A DNA stretch of 64,000 nucleotides, from the NCBI RefSeq assembly GCF_003002915.1, contig NZ_PVTG01000019.1:1-64000 (forward strand), given 5' to 3'. Made by a program: the position numbers and the translations under genes. This DNA is from Geodermatophilus tzadiensis (GTDB taxonomy: Bacteria; Actinomycetota; Actinomycetes; Mycobacteriales; Geodermatophilaceae). The notes under the pieces are model-generated. The model had not been told where the DNA came from and did not search any database. It saw nothing but the letters and a program-made list of their open reading frames with translations. Below are positions 18,272-25,206 of this stretch, in pieces (the stretch's first letter is position 1; each line of letters opens with the position of its first letter).

Positions 18272-19090
18272 TCAGCGCTTGGGCGCCCAGCGGAACCACC
18301 GCAGGCTCGCCACGCCGGCGAGGACCACCCAGGCCGCCGCGACGGCCAGCGGGACCAGCGCCGCCCACCACAGCTCCGCGCCGGCCACGGCCTCCCCGTC
18401 CCACGTGCGGCCGGTCAGGCCCAGCTGCACCAGCTCCACGACCGGCGTCAGCGGCAGCAGCCGGGCTCCCGTCGCCAGCGCCTCCGGCAGCGCGACCAGC
18501 GGGAAGAACACCCCGGACAGCGCCGTCGCCCCGAGTACGACCGGCAGGGTGGTCACCTGCGCGGACTCCGGCGTCCGGGTCCAGACGCTGCTCAGCGTGG
18601 CCAGCACGGCCATGAGCACGGCGCCGAGCAGCACGGCCAGCACCGGCAGCACGGGGTCGACCGGGGCGCGCCACTCGCCGAGGACGACCACCCCGACCGC
18701 CACCACGGCGAGCTGGACGGCCGTCACCAGCAGCGTCGGGACGGCGGTGGCGGCGAGCACCTCGCCGTCGGTGAGCTCGCCGGTGCGCATCCGCTGGAGC
18801 ACCAGGGCCTCGCGCCGGGCGACGTAGGTGACGACCAGGTTGTAGTAGGTGAGGAAGACCAGCGTGAACGCGGTCGCGGAGACCAGCAGGGTCTGCCCCA
18901 GCGGGGCGTCACCGGCCCCGAACAGCGGGACGAGCGCCACCAGCAGCAGCGGCGAGAGCACCGAGTTGACCACGGCGGTGCGGTTGCGCAGCAGCAGCCG
19001 GGTCTCGGCGCCGGCGAGGGCACCGACGCGGCGGAGGCGGGACGGTCCGCCGGGGACGGCGGTGGGGACGGGGACGGCGGTGGCGGTCAT
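18272..19090 (-). CDS. ABC-2 type transporter permease
   Basis: A 272-residue ABC-2 membrane subunit with six hydrophobic segments. The N-terminal GAETRLLLRNRTAVVNSVLSPLLLV and the later LPVVLGATALSGVFFPLVALPEAL with the following LLPLTPVVELVQLGL are the family signature. It would form the membrane channel of an exporter for drugs, lipids or peptides with the ATPase encoded just upstream. The ATG at 19090 follows AGGAG. Together with the downstream kinase and regulator it forms a four-gene unit. Confidence 0.92.
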   Translation of the reverse strand: MTATAVPVPTAVPGGPSRLRRVGALAGAETRLLLRNRTAVVNSVLSPLLLVALVPLFGAGDAPLGQTLLVSATAFTLVFLTYYNLVVTYVARREALVLQRMRTGELTDGEVLAATAVPTLLVTAVQLAVVAVGVVVLGEWRAPVDPVLPVLAVLLGAVLMAVLATLSSVWTRTPESAQVTTLPVVLGATALSGVFFPLVALPEALATGARLLPLTPVVELVQLGLTGRTWDGEAVAGAELWWAALVPLAVAAAWVVLAGVASLRWFRWAPKR

Positions 19091-19116
19091 CGGGGGCTCC
19101 TGTCGGGGAGGCGGGG

Positions 19117-20061
19117 TCAGGCGAGGTCGGCACCGTCGGCGACGGCGAGGAAGGCCTGCTCGAGCGAGGCGGCGCGGGCCTGCAGGCCGGGCAGCTGCAC
19201 CCCGGCGCGGGCGGCCCAGGTGAGCAGCTCGGCGAGCACCGGCTGCAGGTCGCGGGTGTGCCACTCGACGCGGGGGCCGGAGGCGACGACCTCGACACCG
19301 GCGGGCACCGGCGGCTGCGGGGTGCCCGGGTCGAGCCGGAACGAGACGGTGGCCGGCTGGGTCTCGGCGATCTCCTCGCGGGTGCCGGCGGCCACCACCG
19401 TGCCGGCGCGCATGATCGCGATCCGGTCGGCCAGTTGCTCGGCCTCCTCGAGGTGGTGCGTGGTGAGCACGACCGCGGCGCCGTCGTCCACCAGGCCGCG
19501 GACCAGCCGCCACACGGTGCGGCGGCTCTCCGGGTCCAGGCCGGTGGTCGGCTCGTCGAGGACCAGCACCCGCGGGCGGCCGAGCAGCGCCAGCGCCAGG
19601 TCGAGCCGGCGGCGCTCGCCGCCGGAGAGGCTGCGCACCCGGACGTCGGCGCGGCCGGTGAGGTCCACCTGCGCCAGCGCCTCGGCGACCGGCCGGGGTG
19701 CGGTGAGGGTGCCCGCCCACGTGCGGACGGTCTCGGCGACGGTCAGGTCGCCGGGCAGGCCGCTCGCCTGCAGCAGCACGCCCAGGTGCGGGCGGACGGC
19801 GGCCCGCTCGCGGCGCGGGTCGGCGCCGAGGACGCGCACCGAGCCGCCGGAGGCCGGGGCCAGCCCCTCGAGGACCTCCAGGGCCGAGGTCTTGCCGGCC
19901 CCGTTGACGCCGAGCAGCGCGAGGACCTCGCCCGGGCGGACCTCGAAGGAGATGCCCCGGACGGCCTCGAACGAGCCGTACCGGCGGCGCAGGTCGGTGA
20001 CCTCGACCGCGGGCGCGGCGACGGGCGCCGGGACCGGCGCGAGCGTGGGTGTCGGGTGCAC
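19117..20061 (-). CDS. ABC transporter ATP-binding protein
   Basis: A 314-residue ATPase of the drug/Nod/ABC-2 exporter group. Walker A GVNGAGKTS, Q-loop LGVLLQASGL, signature LSGGERRRLDLAL, Walker B VLVLDEPTTGLD and the H-loop TTHHLEEAEQ are all intact. A C-terminal accessory region (about 225-314) ends in the common ARAASLEQAFLAV motif. The GTG start has an ideal GAGGAGGT ribosome-binding site. It is first in the operon with the permease, kinase and regulator. The exported substrate cannot be inferred. Confidence 0.94.
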   Translation of the reverse strand: MHPTPTLAPVPAPVAAPAVEVTDLRRRYGSFEAVRGISFEVRPGEVLALLGVNGAGKTSALEVLEGLAPASGGSVRVLGADPRRERAAVRPHLGVLLQASGLPGDLTVAETVRTWAGTLTAPRPVAEALAQVDLTGRADVRVRSLSGGERRRLDLALALLGRPRVLVLDEPTTGLDPESRRTVWRLVRGLVDDGAAVVLTTHHLEEAEQLADRIAIMRAGTVVAAGTREEIAETQPATVSFRLDPGTPQPPVPAGVEVVASGPRVEWHTRDLQPVLAELLTWAARAGVQLPGLQARAASLEQAFLAVADGADLA

Positions 20062-20417
20062 GGCGGGACCTCCTCGGGGTGCCCGCCGGCCGGGGGTCGG
20101 CCGCTGTCGTCCGGGCACGTCCCCACGCTCCCGCCGTCCCCGGCCCGGCACAGGTGCCGTCCCTCACGACCTGCGCCGGGACGCACACGGGGAGCCCGTG
20201 ACGGGTGTCACGGGGAGCCCGTGCACGTCGCGGCCCGGTCCCGCCGTGGCGGCGCACGTCCCGGCTCTCCGGTCGTGTGTGCACGGACCACGCCCCGGTC
20301 CCGTCCCGGCACGAGGGCCCGCCGTCCGGTCCGTGTGCGGAACCGCCACCGTCCGGACCGGAGCTGTGTGGGTGGCACCCGTGGGTGTGACCGGAGCCAC
20401 CCTCTACGGTGCCCGTC
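20062..20417. other. 356-bp divergent control region
   Basis: Separates the ABC-kinase operon (leftward) from bdhA (rightward). No credible reading frame is visible. The centre carries twin palindromes at 20186-20223. Toward bdhA the sequence CACCCGTGGGTG near 20381-20392 is another short palindrome. No ribosome-binding site precedes the bdhA ATG, which may therefore be leaderless. Confidence 0.5.
20186..20223. promoter_or_regulatory. Twin palindromic operator candidate
   Basis: The 15-mer CACGGGGAGCCCGTG, itself a palindrome of 6-bp arms around GAG, occurs twice at 20186-20200 and 20209-20223, 23 bp apart (about two helical turns). The junction makes a further palindrome, CCCGTGAC-GGGT-GTCACGGG (20195-20214 approximately). 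Such spacing is typical of two repressor dimers bound to one DNA face. Confidence 0.5.
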
Positions 20418-21170
20418 ATGGGCGCGGAGGACCTCGAGGGTCGGCGGGCGATGGTGACCGGTGGCGGTTCCGGGATCGGGCGGGCGGTGGCCGCGCGGCT
20501 GGCGGAGGCCGGCGCCGCGGTGGTGGTCGTCGACCGCGACGCCGCGGCCGCCGAGGCGGTGGCCGCCACGGTCGGGGGCACGGCCGTGACGGTGGACCTC
20601 TCCGACCTGGCCGCCGTCGACGCCCTGGACCTCGACGTCGACGTCCTGGTCAACAACGCCGGCTTCCAGCACGTCGCGCCGGTGCACGAGTTCCCGGTCG
20701 AGGTCTTCTCCACCATCCAGCGGCTCATGGTCGAGGCGCCGTTCCGGTTGGTCCGCGGGGCGCTGCCGCACATGTACCGGCGCGGCTGGGGGCGGGTGGT
20801 CAACGTCAGCTCGGTGCACGGCCACCGCGCCTCCCCCTACAAGTCGGCCTACGTGACCGCCAAGCACGCGCTCGAGGGGCTGTCGAAGGTGGTCGCGCTC
20901 GAGGGGGCGCCCCACGGCGTCACGTCCAACTGCGTGGCGCCGGCCTACGTGCGGACCCCGCTGGTCGAGGGGCAGATCGCCGACCAGGCGCGCACGCACG
21001 GGATCTCCGAGGACGAGGTGGTCGAGCAGGTCATGCTCGCCCCCGCGGCGCTCAAGCGGCTCATCGAGCCGGCCGAGGTCGCCGACGCCATCGCCTGGCT
21101 GTGCTCGCCGGCCGCCACCTCGGTCACCGGCACCTCCCTGCGCATGGACGGTGGGTGGACCGCCCACTGA
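20418..21170 (+). CDS. bdhA: 3-hydroxybutyrate dehydrogenase (SDR)
   Basis: A 250-residue short-chain dehydrogenase that interconverts 3-hydroxybutyrate and acetoacetate with NAD, linked to polyhydroxybutyrate or ketone-body use. Cofactor motif TGGGSGIG at residues 12-19, VNNAGF, catalytic Ser in NVSSVHGH and the YVTAKHALEG Tyr/Lys pair are present. The HVAPVHEFPVE and the long insertion ARTHGISEDEVVEQVMLAPAALKRLIEP before the C-terminus are typical of 3-hydroxybutyrate dehydrogenases. ATG 20418 is preferred to a GTG nine bases earlier. The stop overlaps the ATG of a GAF/PucR regulator, so enzyme and regulator are made together. Confidence 0.88.
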   Translation: MGAEDLEGRRAMVTGGGSGIGRAVAARLAEAGAAVVVVDRDAAAAEAVAATVGGTAVTVDLSDLAAVDALDLDVDVLVNNAGFQHVAPVHEFPVEVFSTIQRLMVEAPFRLVRGALPHMYRRGWGRVVNVSSVHGHRASPYKSAYVTAKHALEGLSKVVALEGAPHGVTSNCVAPAYVRTPLVEGQIADQARTHGISEDEVVEQVMLAPAALKRLIEPAEVADAIAWLCSPAATSVTGTSLRMDGGWTAH

Positions 21171-23128
21171 TGGCCCGGCCGGACGGGGTGCCGGCCGTGG
21201 CCCGGACCGCAGCACCGCCCACCGGCGGCGCCGCCCGGGCTCCCCGCGCGACCTCGGCGGCCGCCGAGTACCTGCGGCTGGTGCTCGACGACGCCGCGGC
21301 GATCGAGTTCGAGGGGCCGCTGGTGCGCGCCCGGGCGTCGGGCGCCGACGCCGCGACGCTCGCCGAGCTGGAGGGCGTGCGGCTGCTCGCGCTGCAGGTG
21401 CGCGCCGCGTTCGCCGCCCGCCGCCGCCGGGAGTCCGAGCTCTCGGCGCTGTTCGACACCGCCAGCGACCTGGCCGCCCTGCGCGGCGTCGACTCGGTGC
21501 TGACCGCGATCGTCCGGCGCGCCCGGCAGCTGCTGGGCACCGACGTCTCCTACCTGACGCTCAACGACGACGCCCGCGGCAACACCTACATGCGGGTCAC
21601 CGACGGCTCGGTCTCGGCGCGGTTCCAGGCGCTGCGGCTGCCGATGGGCGCCGGCCTCGGCGGGCTGGTGGCGCAGGCGGCGGCGCCGTACGCGACCGCG
21701 AGCTACTTCACCGACCCGCGGTTCCACCACACCGACGAGATCGACGACGGCGTCCGCGAGGAGGGCCTGGTCGCCATCCTCGGCGTCCCGCTGATCCGCG
21801 GGTCGCAGGTGATCGGGGTGCTCTACGCCGCCGACCGCACCGAGCGGGCCTTCGACCGCTCCGAGGTGGCCCTGCTGGGCTCGCTGGCCGCGCACGCGGC
21901 GATCGCCATCGACAACGCCCGGCTGCTGGAGGAGACCCGCACCGCGCTCGAGGAGCTGTCCGCGGCCACCCGCGAGCTCCGCGCGCACACCGAGTCGGTG
22001 GAGCGGGCCGCGGGTGCGCACGACCGGTTCATCGGCGTCGTGCTGCGCGGGGGCGGGGTGGAGGGCGTCGCGGCCGCCGTGACCGAGGCCCTCGGCGGCC
22101 GGATCACCGTGCTCGACGAGGAGGGCCGGCCGACCGCCGGGGACGACGGGGCGGCCGCGCTGCCGCCCGACCCCGCCGGTGCGCTGGCGCTGGCCCGGGC
22201 CACCGGCCGCACCGTCCGCGACGGCGAGTGGTGGACCGCCGCGGTCACCGTGGGCAGTGAGCTGCTCGGCGGGCTGGTGCTGCAGCAGGCCGCCGACCTC
22301 TCCGACGCCGACCAGCGGATCCTCGAGCGCGCCGCGCTGGTGACCGCGCTGCTGCTGCTCATCCGGCGCACCGCCGGCGAGGCGGAGGGCCGGGTGCGCG
22401 GCGAGCTGGTCGACGAGCTGCTGACCGTGCCGCTGCGCGACCCCGACGGGCTGCGCGAGCGCGCCCGCCGGCTGGGCGCCGACCTCGACCGGCCGCTGGC
22501 GGTGGTCGTCGTCCGGGTGGAGGAGCGCTGCCGGGGGCGGGCGCTGGCCGCCGCCACCCACCTGGCCGCCACCCGCGGGGGCCTGGCCGGGACGCGGGAC
22601 GCCCGCGTCGTGCTGTGCCTGCCCGACCTCGCCGCCGCCGACGCCGCCGCGCTGGTGCGCCGGGAGGTGGCCGCGGCGGTGGGCCGGCCGGTGACCGCGG
22701 GCGGCGCGGGGCCGGTGCACGGCCCCGCCGCGGTGGCCGGCGCCAGCGCGGAGGCGGGGCGCTGCGCGTCGACGCTGGAGGCGCTCGGGCGGGCCGGTGA
22801 GTCGGCCAGCGCCGACGAGCTCGGCTTCGTCGGGCTGCTGGTGGGCGAGGGCCGCGACGTCCCGGGGTTCGTCACCGCGACCCTCGCGCCGGTGCTCGAC
22901 TACGACGCGCGCCGCGGTACCGACCTGGTGACGACGCTGCGGGCCTGGTTCGCCACCGGCGGCTCCCCCGCGCGGGCCGCCGAGGTGCTCAACGTGCACG
23001 TCAACACCGTCACCCAGCGGCTGGACCGGGTGGGCCGGTTGCTCGGCCGCGACTGGTCGGCGCCCGACCGCGCGCTGGAGGTGCAGCTGGCGCTGCGGCT
23101 GCACCGGCTGACGGCCGCGGGCGACTGA
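21170..23128 (+). CDS. GAF-domain PucR/CdaR-family transcriptional regulator
   Basis: A 652-residue activator. After about 90 helical residues comes a GAF domain (about 95-265, including GVPLIRGSQVIGVLYAADR), then a coiled segment, a PucR/CdaR central region and a C-terminal HTH_30 domain (about 590-650: TLRAWFATGGSPARAAEVLNV, then HVNTVTQRLDRVGRLLG). The same architecture is known for activators of purine, sugar-acid and hydroxybutyrate use. It overlaps bdhA by one base (TGATG), so the probable target is that gene and perhaps a distant polyhydroxybutyrate locus. The GAF domain probably senses the inducer. Confidence 0.88.
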   Translation: MARPDGVPAVARTAAPPTGGAARAPRATSAAAEYLRLVLDDAAAIEFEGPLVRARASGADAATLAELEGVRLLALQVRAAFAARRRRESELSALFDTASDLAALRGVDSVLTAIVRRARQLLGTDVSYLTLNDDARGNTYMRVTDGSVSARFQALRLPMGAGLGGLVAQAAAPYATASYFTDPRFHHTDEIDDGVREEGLVAILGVPLIRGSQVIGVLYAADRTERAFDRSEVALLGSLAAHAAIAIDNARLLEETRTALEELSAATRELRAHTESVERAAGAHDRFIGVVLRGGGVEGVAAAVTEALGGRITVLDEEGRPTAGDDGAAALPPDPAGALALARATGRTVRDGEWWTAAVTVGSELLGGLVLQQAADLSDADQRILERAALVTALLLLIRRTAGEAEGRVRGELVDELLTVPLRDPDGLRERARRLGADLDRPLAVVVVRVEERCRGRALAAATHLAATRGGLAGTRDARVVLCLPDLAAADAAALVRREVAAAVGRPVTAGGAGPVHGPAAVAGASAEAGRCASTLEALGRAGESASADELGFVGLLVGEGRDVPGFVTATLAPVLDYDARRGTDLVTTLRAWFATGGSPARAAEVLNVHVNTVTQRLDRVGRLLGRDWSAPDRALEVQLALRLHRLTAAGD

Positions 23129-23130
23129 CC

Positions 23131-23310
23131 TCAGCCCAGGAAGCCCGGCGGCACGATCGAGTCCCAGGACTGCCGGCGCCGCCCGCAGCGCCGGCAGACC
23201 TGCTGGTCGGGGCCCCTCAGCCGTTCGTCCTCGGGGTGGCGCTGCACCCAGGCGTGTGCGCCCAGGCGGCACAGCAGGGGCTTCGGGGTGGTCCGCGCGT
23301 CGCCGGCCAT
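23131..23310 (-). CDS. Small cysteine-containing protein, zinc-ribbon-like
   Basis: A 59-residue basic protein with one Cys near the N-terminus (LLCRLGAHAWVQRH) and a CxxC knuckle (VCRRCGRRRQSW) near the C-terminus; with the His residues between, these could bind one zinc. It ends IVPPGFLG. The ATG follows GGGAGG. Similar short CRLG-HxW-CxxCG proteins occur in phages and actinobacteria, without known function. It overlaps neither neighbour and ends three bases from the PucR stop. Confidence 0.55.
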   Translation of the reverse strand: MAGDARTTPKPLLCRLGAHAWVQRHPEDERLRGPDQQVCRRCGRRRQSWDSIVPPGFLG

Positions 23311-23397
23311 GGCGATCGCCTCCCTGGTCGGAGACCTCCAGGCTGGCACCGTCCCGTCCGCGGCCGGAGGGGCGGAGGACCCTCCTACCCTGGTCCG

Positions 23398-24276
23398 GTG
23401 ACCGCCGTGCTGCCCCACCTGTCCGCGGCGGAGTGGACGGCGCGGGCGGCGGCGCACGACGCGCGGGTCGAGCGGTGGACGGCGCCGCACCGCGAGCGCC
23501 GGCGCCGCGGCGAGAGCCACCCGGTGCTGGACTTCCTGTTCACCTACTACTCCGAGACGCCGAGCCGGCTCCGCCGCTGGCACCCCGGGCCCGGCGTCGC
23601 GCTGGCGCCGTCCGCCGACGGGCCGGCACCGCACGCGGCCTGGCGCTGGTACGCCACCGGCGACGACGGCGCGGTGCGGCTCGACGCCGGCGCCTTCCTG
23701 GCCGACCGCGGGCCGACCGTGCGCTTCGTGCGGGACCTGCTCGCCGCCACCGCGTCGCGGCCGCCGCAGACCGGCTGCTTCGGGCTGCACGAGTGGGCGA
23801 TGGTCTACCGCGCCGACGAGCGCCGGCACGCCGTCCCGCTGCGCCTGGGGCGGGCCGGCACCGACGCCGTCGTGGACTCCGCCACCATCCGGTGCAGCCA
23901 CCACGACGCGTTCCGCTTCTTCACCCCGGAGGCCGTCGGGCTCAACCGGCTGCGGCCGACGCGGGAGACGCAGGTCGCGACGGAGCAGCCCGGCTGCCTG
24001 CACGCGACGATGGACCTCTACAAGTGGGCGTACAAGCTCTCCCCCGCCGTCCCCGGCGAGCTGCTGGCCGACTGCTTCGCGCTCGCCGTCGAGGTGCGCG
24101 AGCTGGACATGCGCGCCTCGCCCTACGACCTCGCCGACCGCGGCTACGCACCGGTGCGGATCGAGACGCCGGAGGGCCGTGCCGAGTACGCGGCCGCCCA
24201 GCGCGCCTTCGCCGGCCGCGCCGCCCCGCTGCGGCAGCGCCTGGTCGACCTCTGCGACGAGCTGCTCGGCTCCTGA
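23398..24276 (+). CDS. Conserved protein annotated as 3-methyladenine DNA glycosylase
   Basis: A 292-residue soluble actinobacterial protein commonly labelled 3-methyladenine DNA glycosylase. I see none of the helix-hairpin-helix Asp pattern of AlkA/TagI enzymes, so the label is doubtful. Characteristic segments are HPVLDFLFTYYSETPSRLRRWHPG (residues 42-65), GCFGLHEWAMVYR, the His-rich TIRCSHHDAFRFFTPEAVG near 163-180 and TEQPGCLHATMDLYKWAYKL near 198. Clusters of His, Cys and Tyr suggest a metal or cofactor site. GTG start at 23398; alone on its transcript or with the phosphatase 50 bases downstream. Confidence 0.75.
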   Translation: MTAVLPHLSAAEWTARAAAHDARVERWTAPHRERRRRGESHPVLDFLFTYYSETPSRLRRWHPGPGVALAPSADGPAPHAAWRWYATGDDGAVRLDAGAFLADRGPTVRFVRDLLAATASRPPQTGCFGLHEWAMVYRADERRHAVPLRLGRAGTDAVVDSATIRCSHHDAFRFFTPEAVGLNRLRPTRETQVATEQPGCLHATMDLYKWAYKLSPAVPGELLADCFALAVEVRELDMRASPYDLADRGYAPVRIETPEGRAEYAAAQRAFAGRAAPLRQRLVDLCDELLGS

Positions 24277-24325
24277 CCCTCCGGCGTCCCCGGGGCCGGC
24301 CGCGACGACGCCGTACGGTCGGGAC

Positions 24326-25156
24326 GTGACCTCCGCACGCTCCGACCGCTGGCTGCGGCTCGACGGCACCACGAACACCCGGGACCTCGGCGGCCTGCCC
24401 ACCACCGACGGCGGGACGACGGCGTTCGGCCGGGTGCTGCGCAGCGACAACCTGCAGACGCTCAGCGACGACGACGTCCGCCGGCTGGTCGGCGAGCTGC
24501 GGCTGCGCGACGTGGTCGACCTGCGCACCACCGCCGAGGTGCTGCTCGAGGGCCGCGGCCCGCTGCGGTCGGTCGAGGACGTCACCCACCGGCACTTCAC
24601 GCTGCTGCCCGAGCGGGGCCGGCACACCGACGTGTTCGCCGTCGAGGAGGACGAGCTGCCCGACCTGCCGGCCGACTGGGTGGAGACGGTGCTGCCGCGG
24701 CAGACCACCGAGGCCGACGAGGTCGAGCCGCCCGCGGTGCGCGCCTACCTCGGCTACCTGCACCACCGGCCGGAGAACGTGGTCGCGGCCCTGCGCGCGC
24801 TGGCCGACGGCGACGGGGACGGCGCCGCGGTCGTGCACTGCGCGGCGGGCAAGGACCGCACCGGGGTGGTCGTCATGTTCGCGCTCGCGGTCGCCGGCGT
24901 GCCCGACGAGGAGATCGTGGCCGACTACGCGATGACCGCCGAGGTGATCGACGACCTGGTGGCGAAGCTCCGCGCGTCGCCGACGTACGCCGAGGACATG
25001 TCCCGGCGCGACGTGGCCAGCCACACGCCCCGCGCGGAGACGATGCGGCGGGTGCTCGAGCTGCTGCACGAGCGGCACGGCGGCCCGGTGGGCTGGCTGG
25101 ACGCGCACGGCTTCGGCGCCCGCGAGCAGGCGGTGCTGCGCGCCCGGCTGCGCTGA
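24326..25156 (+). CDS. Tyrosine phosphatase, PtpB-like
   Basis: A 276-residue protein of the mycobacterial PtpB/lipid phosphatase family (Y_phosphatase3). The N-terminal NTRDLGGLPTTDGG signature and the P-loop HCAAGKDRTG, with nucleophile Cys172, are complete; the lid region with the Lys/Asp following the P-loop matches the family's triple-specificity type. It may act on phosphotyrosine or phosphoinositides; in non-pathogens the substrate is unknown. No secretion signal. GTG start at 24326. It precedes a hairpin that ends transcription before the convergent cyclase gene. Confidence 0.9.
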   Translation: MTSARSDRWLRLDGTTNTRDLGGLPTTDGGTTAFGRVLRSDNLQTLSDDDVRRLVGELRLRDVVDLRTTAEVLLEGRGPLRSVEDVTHRHFTLLPERGRHTDVFAVEEDELPDLPADWVETVLPRQTTEADEVEPPAVRAYLGYLHHRPENVVAALRALADGDGDGAAVVHCAAGKDRTGVVVMFALAVAGVPDEEIVADYAMTAEVIDDLVAKLRASPTYAEDMSRRDVASHTPRAETMRRVLELLHERHGGPVGWLDAHGFGAREQAVLRARLR

Positions 25157-25177
25157 GCCGCCCGGGTGCGCCGACCT

Positions 25178-25194
25178 GCCCGGGTGCGCCGGGC
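25178..25194. terminator. Hairpin between convergent genes
   Basis: GCCCGG and CCGGGC pair around GTGCG. The 14-mer GCCCGGGTGCGCCG also occurs twice in tandem here (25160 and 25178). It sits between the phosphatase stop and the cyclase stop and could serve both. Confidence 0.45.
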
Positions 25195-25206
25195 CCGCGC
25201 TCCGGG

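Noticed and set aside
23398-24276. Taking the 3-methyladenine glycosylase label at face value
   Set aside because: None of the expected catalytic helix-hairpin-helix Asp motifs are visible, so the label is kept only as an annotation name.
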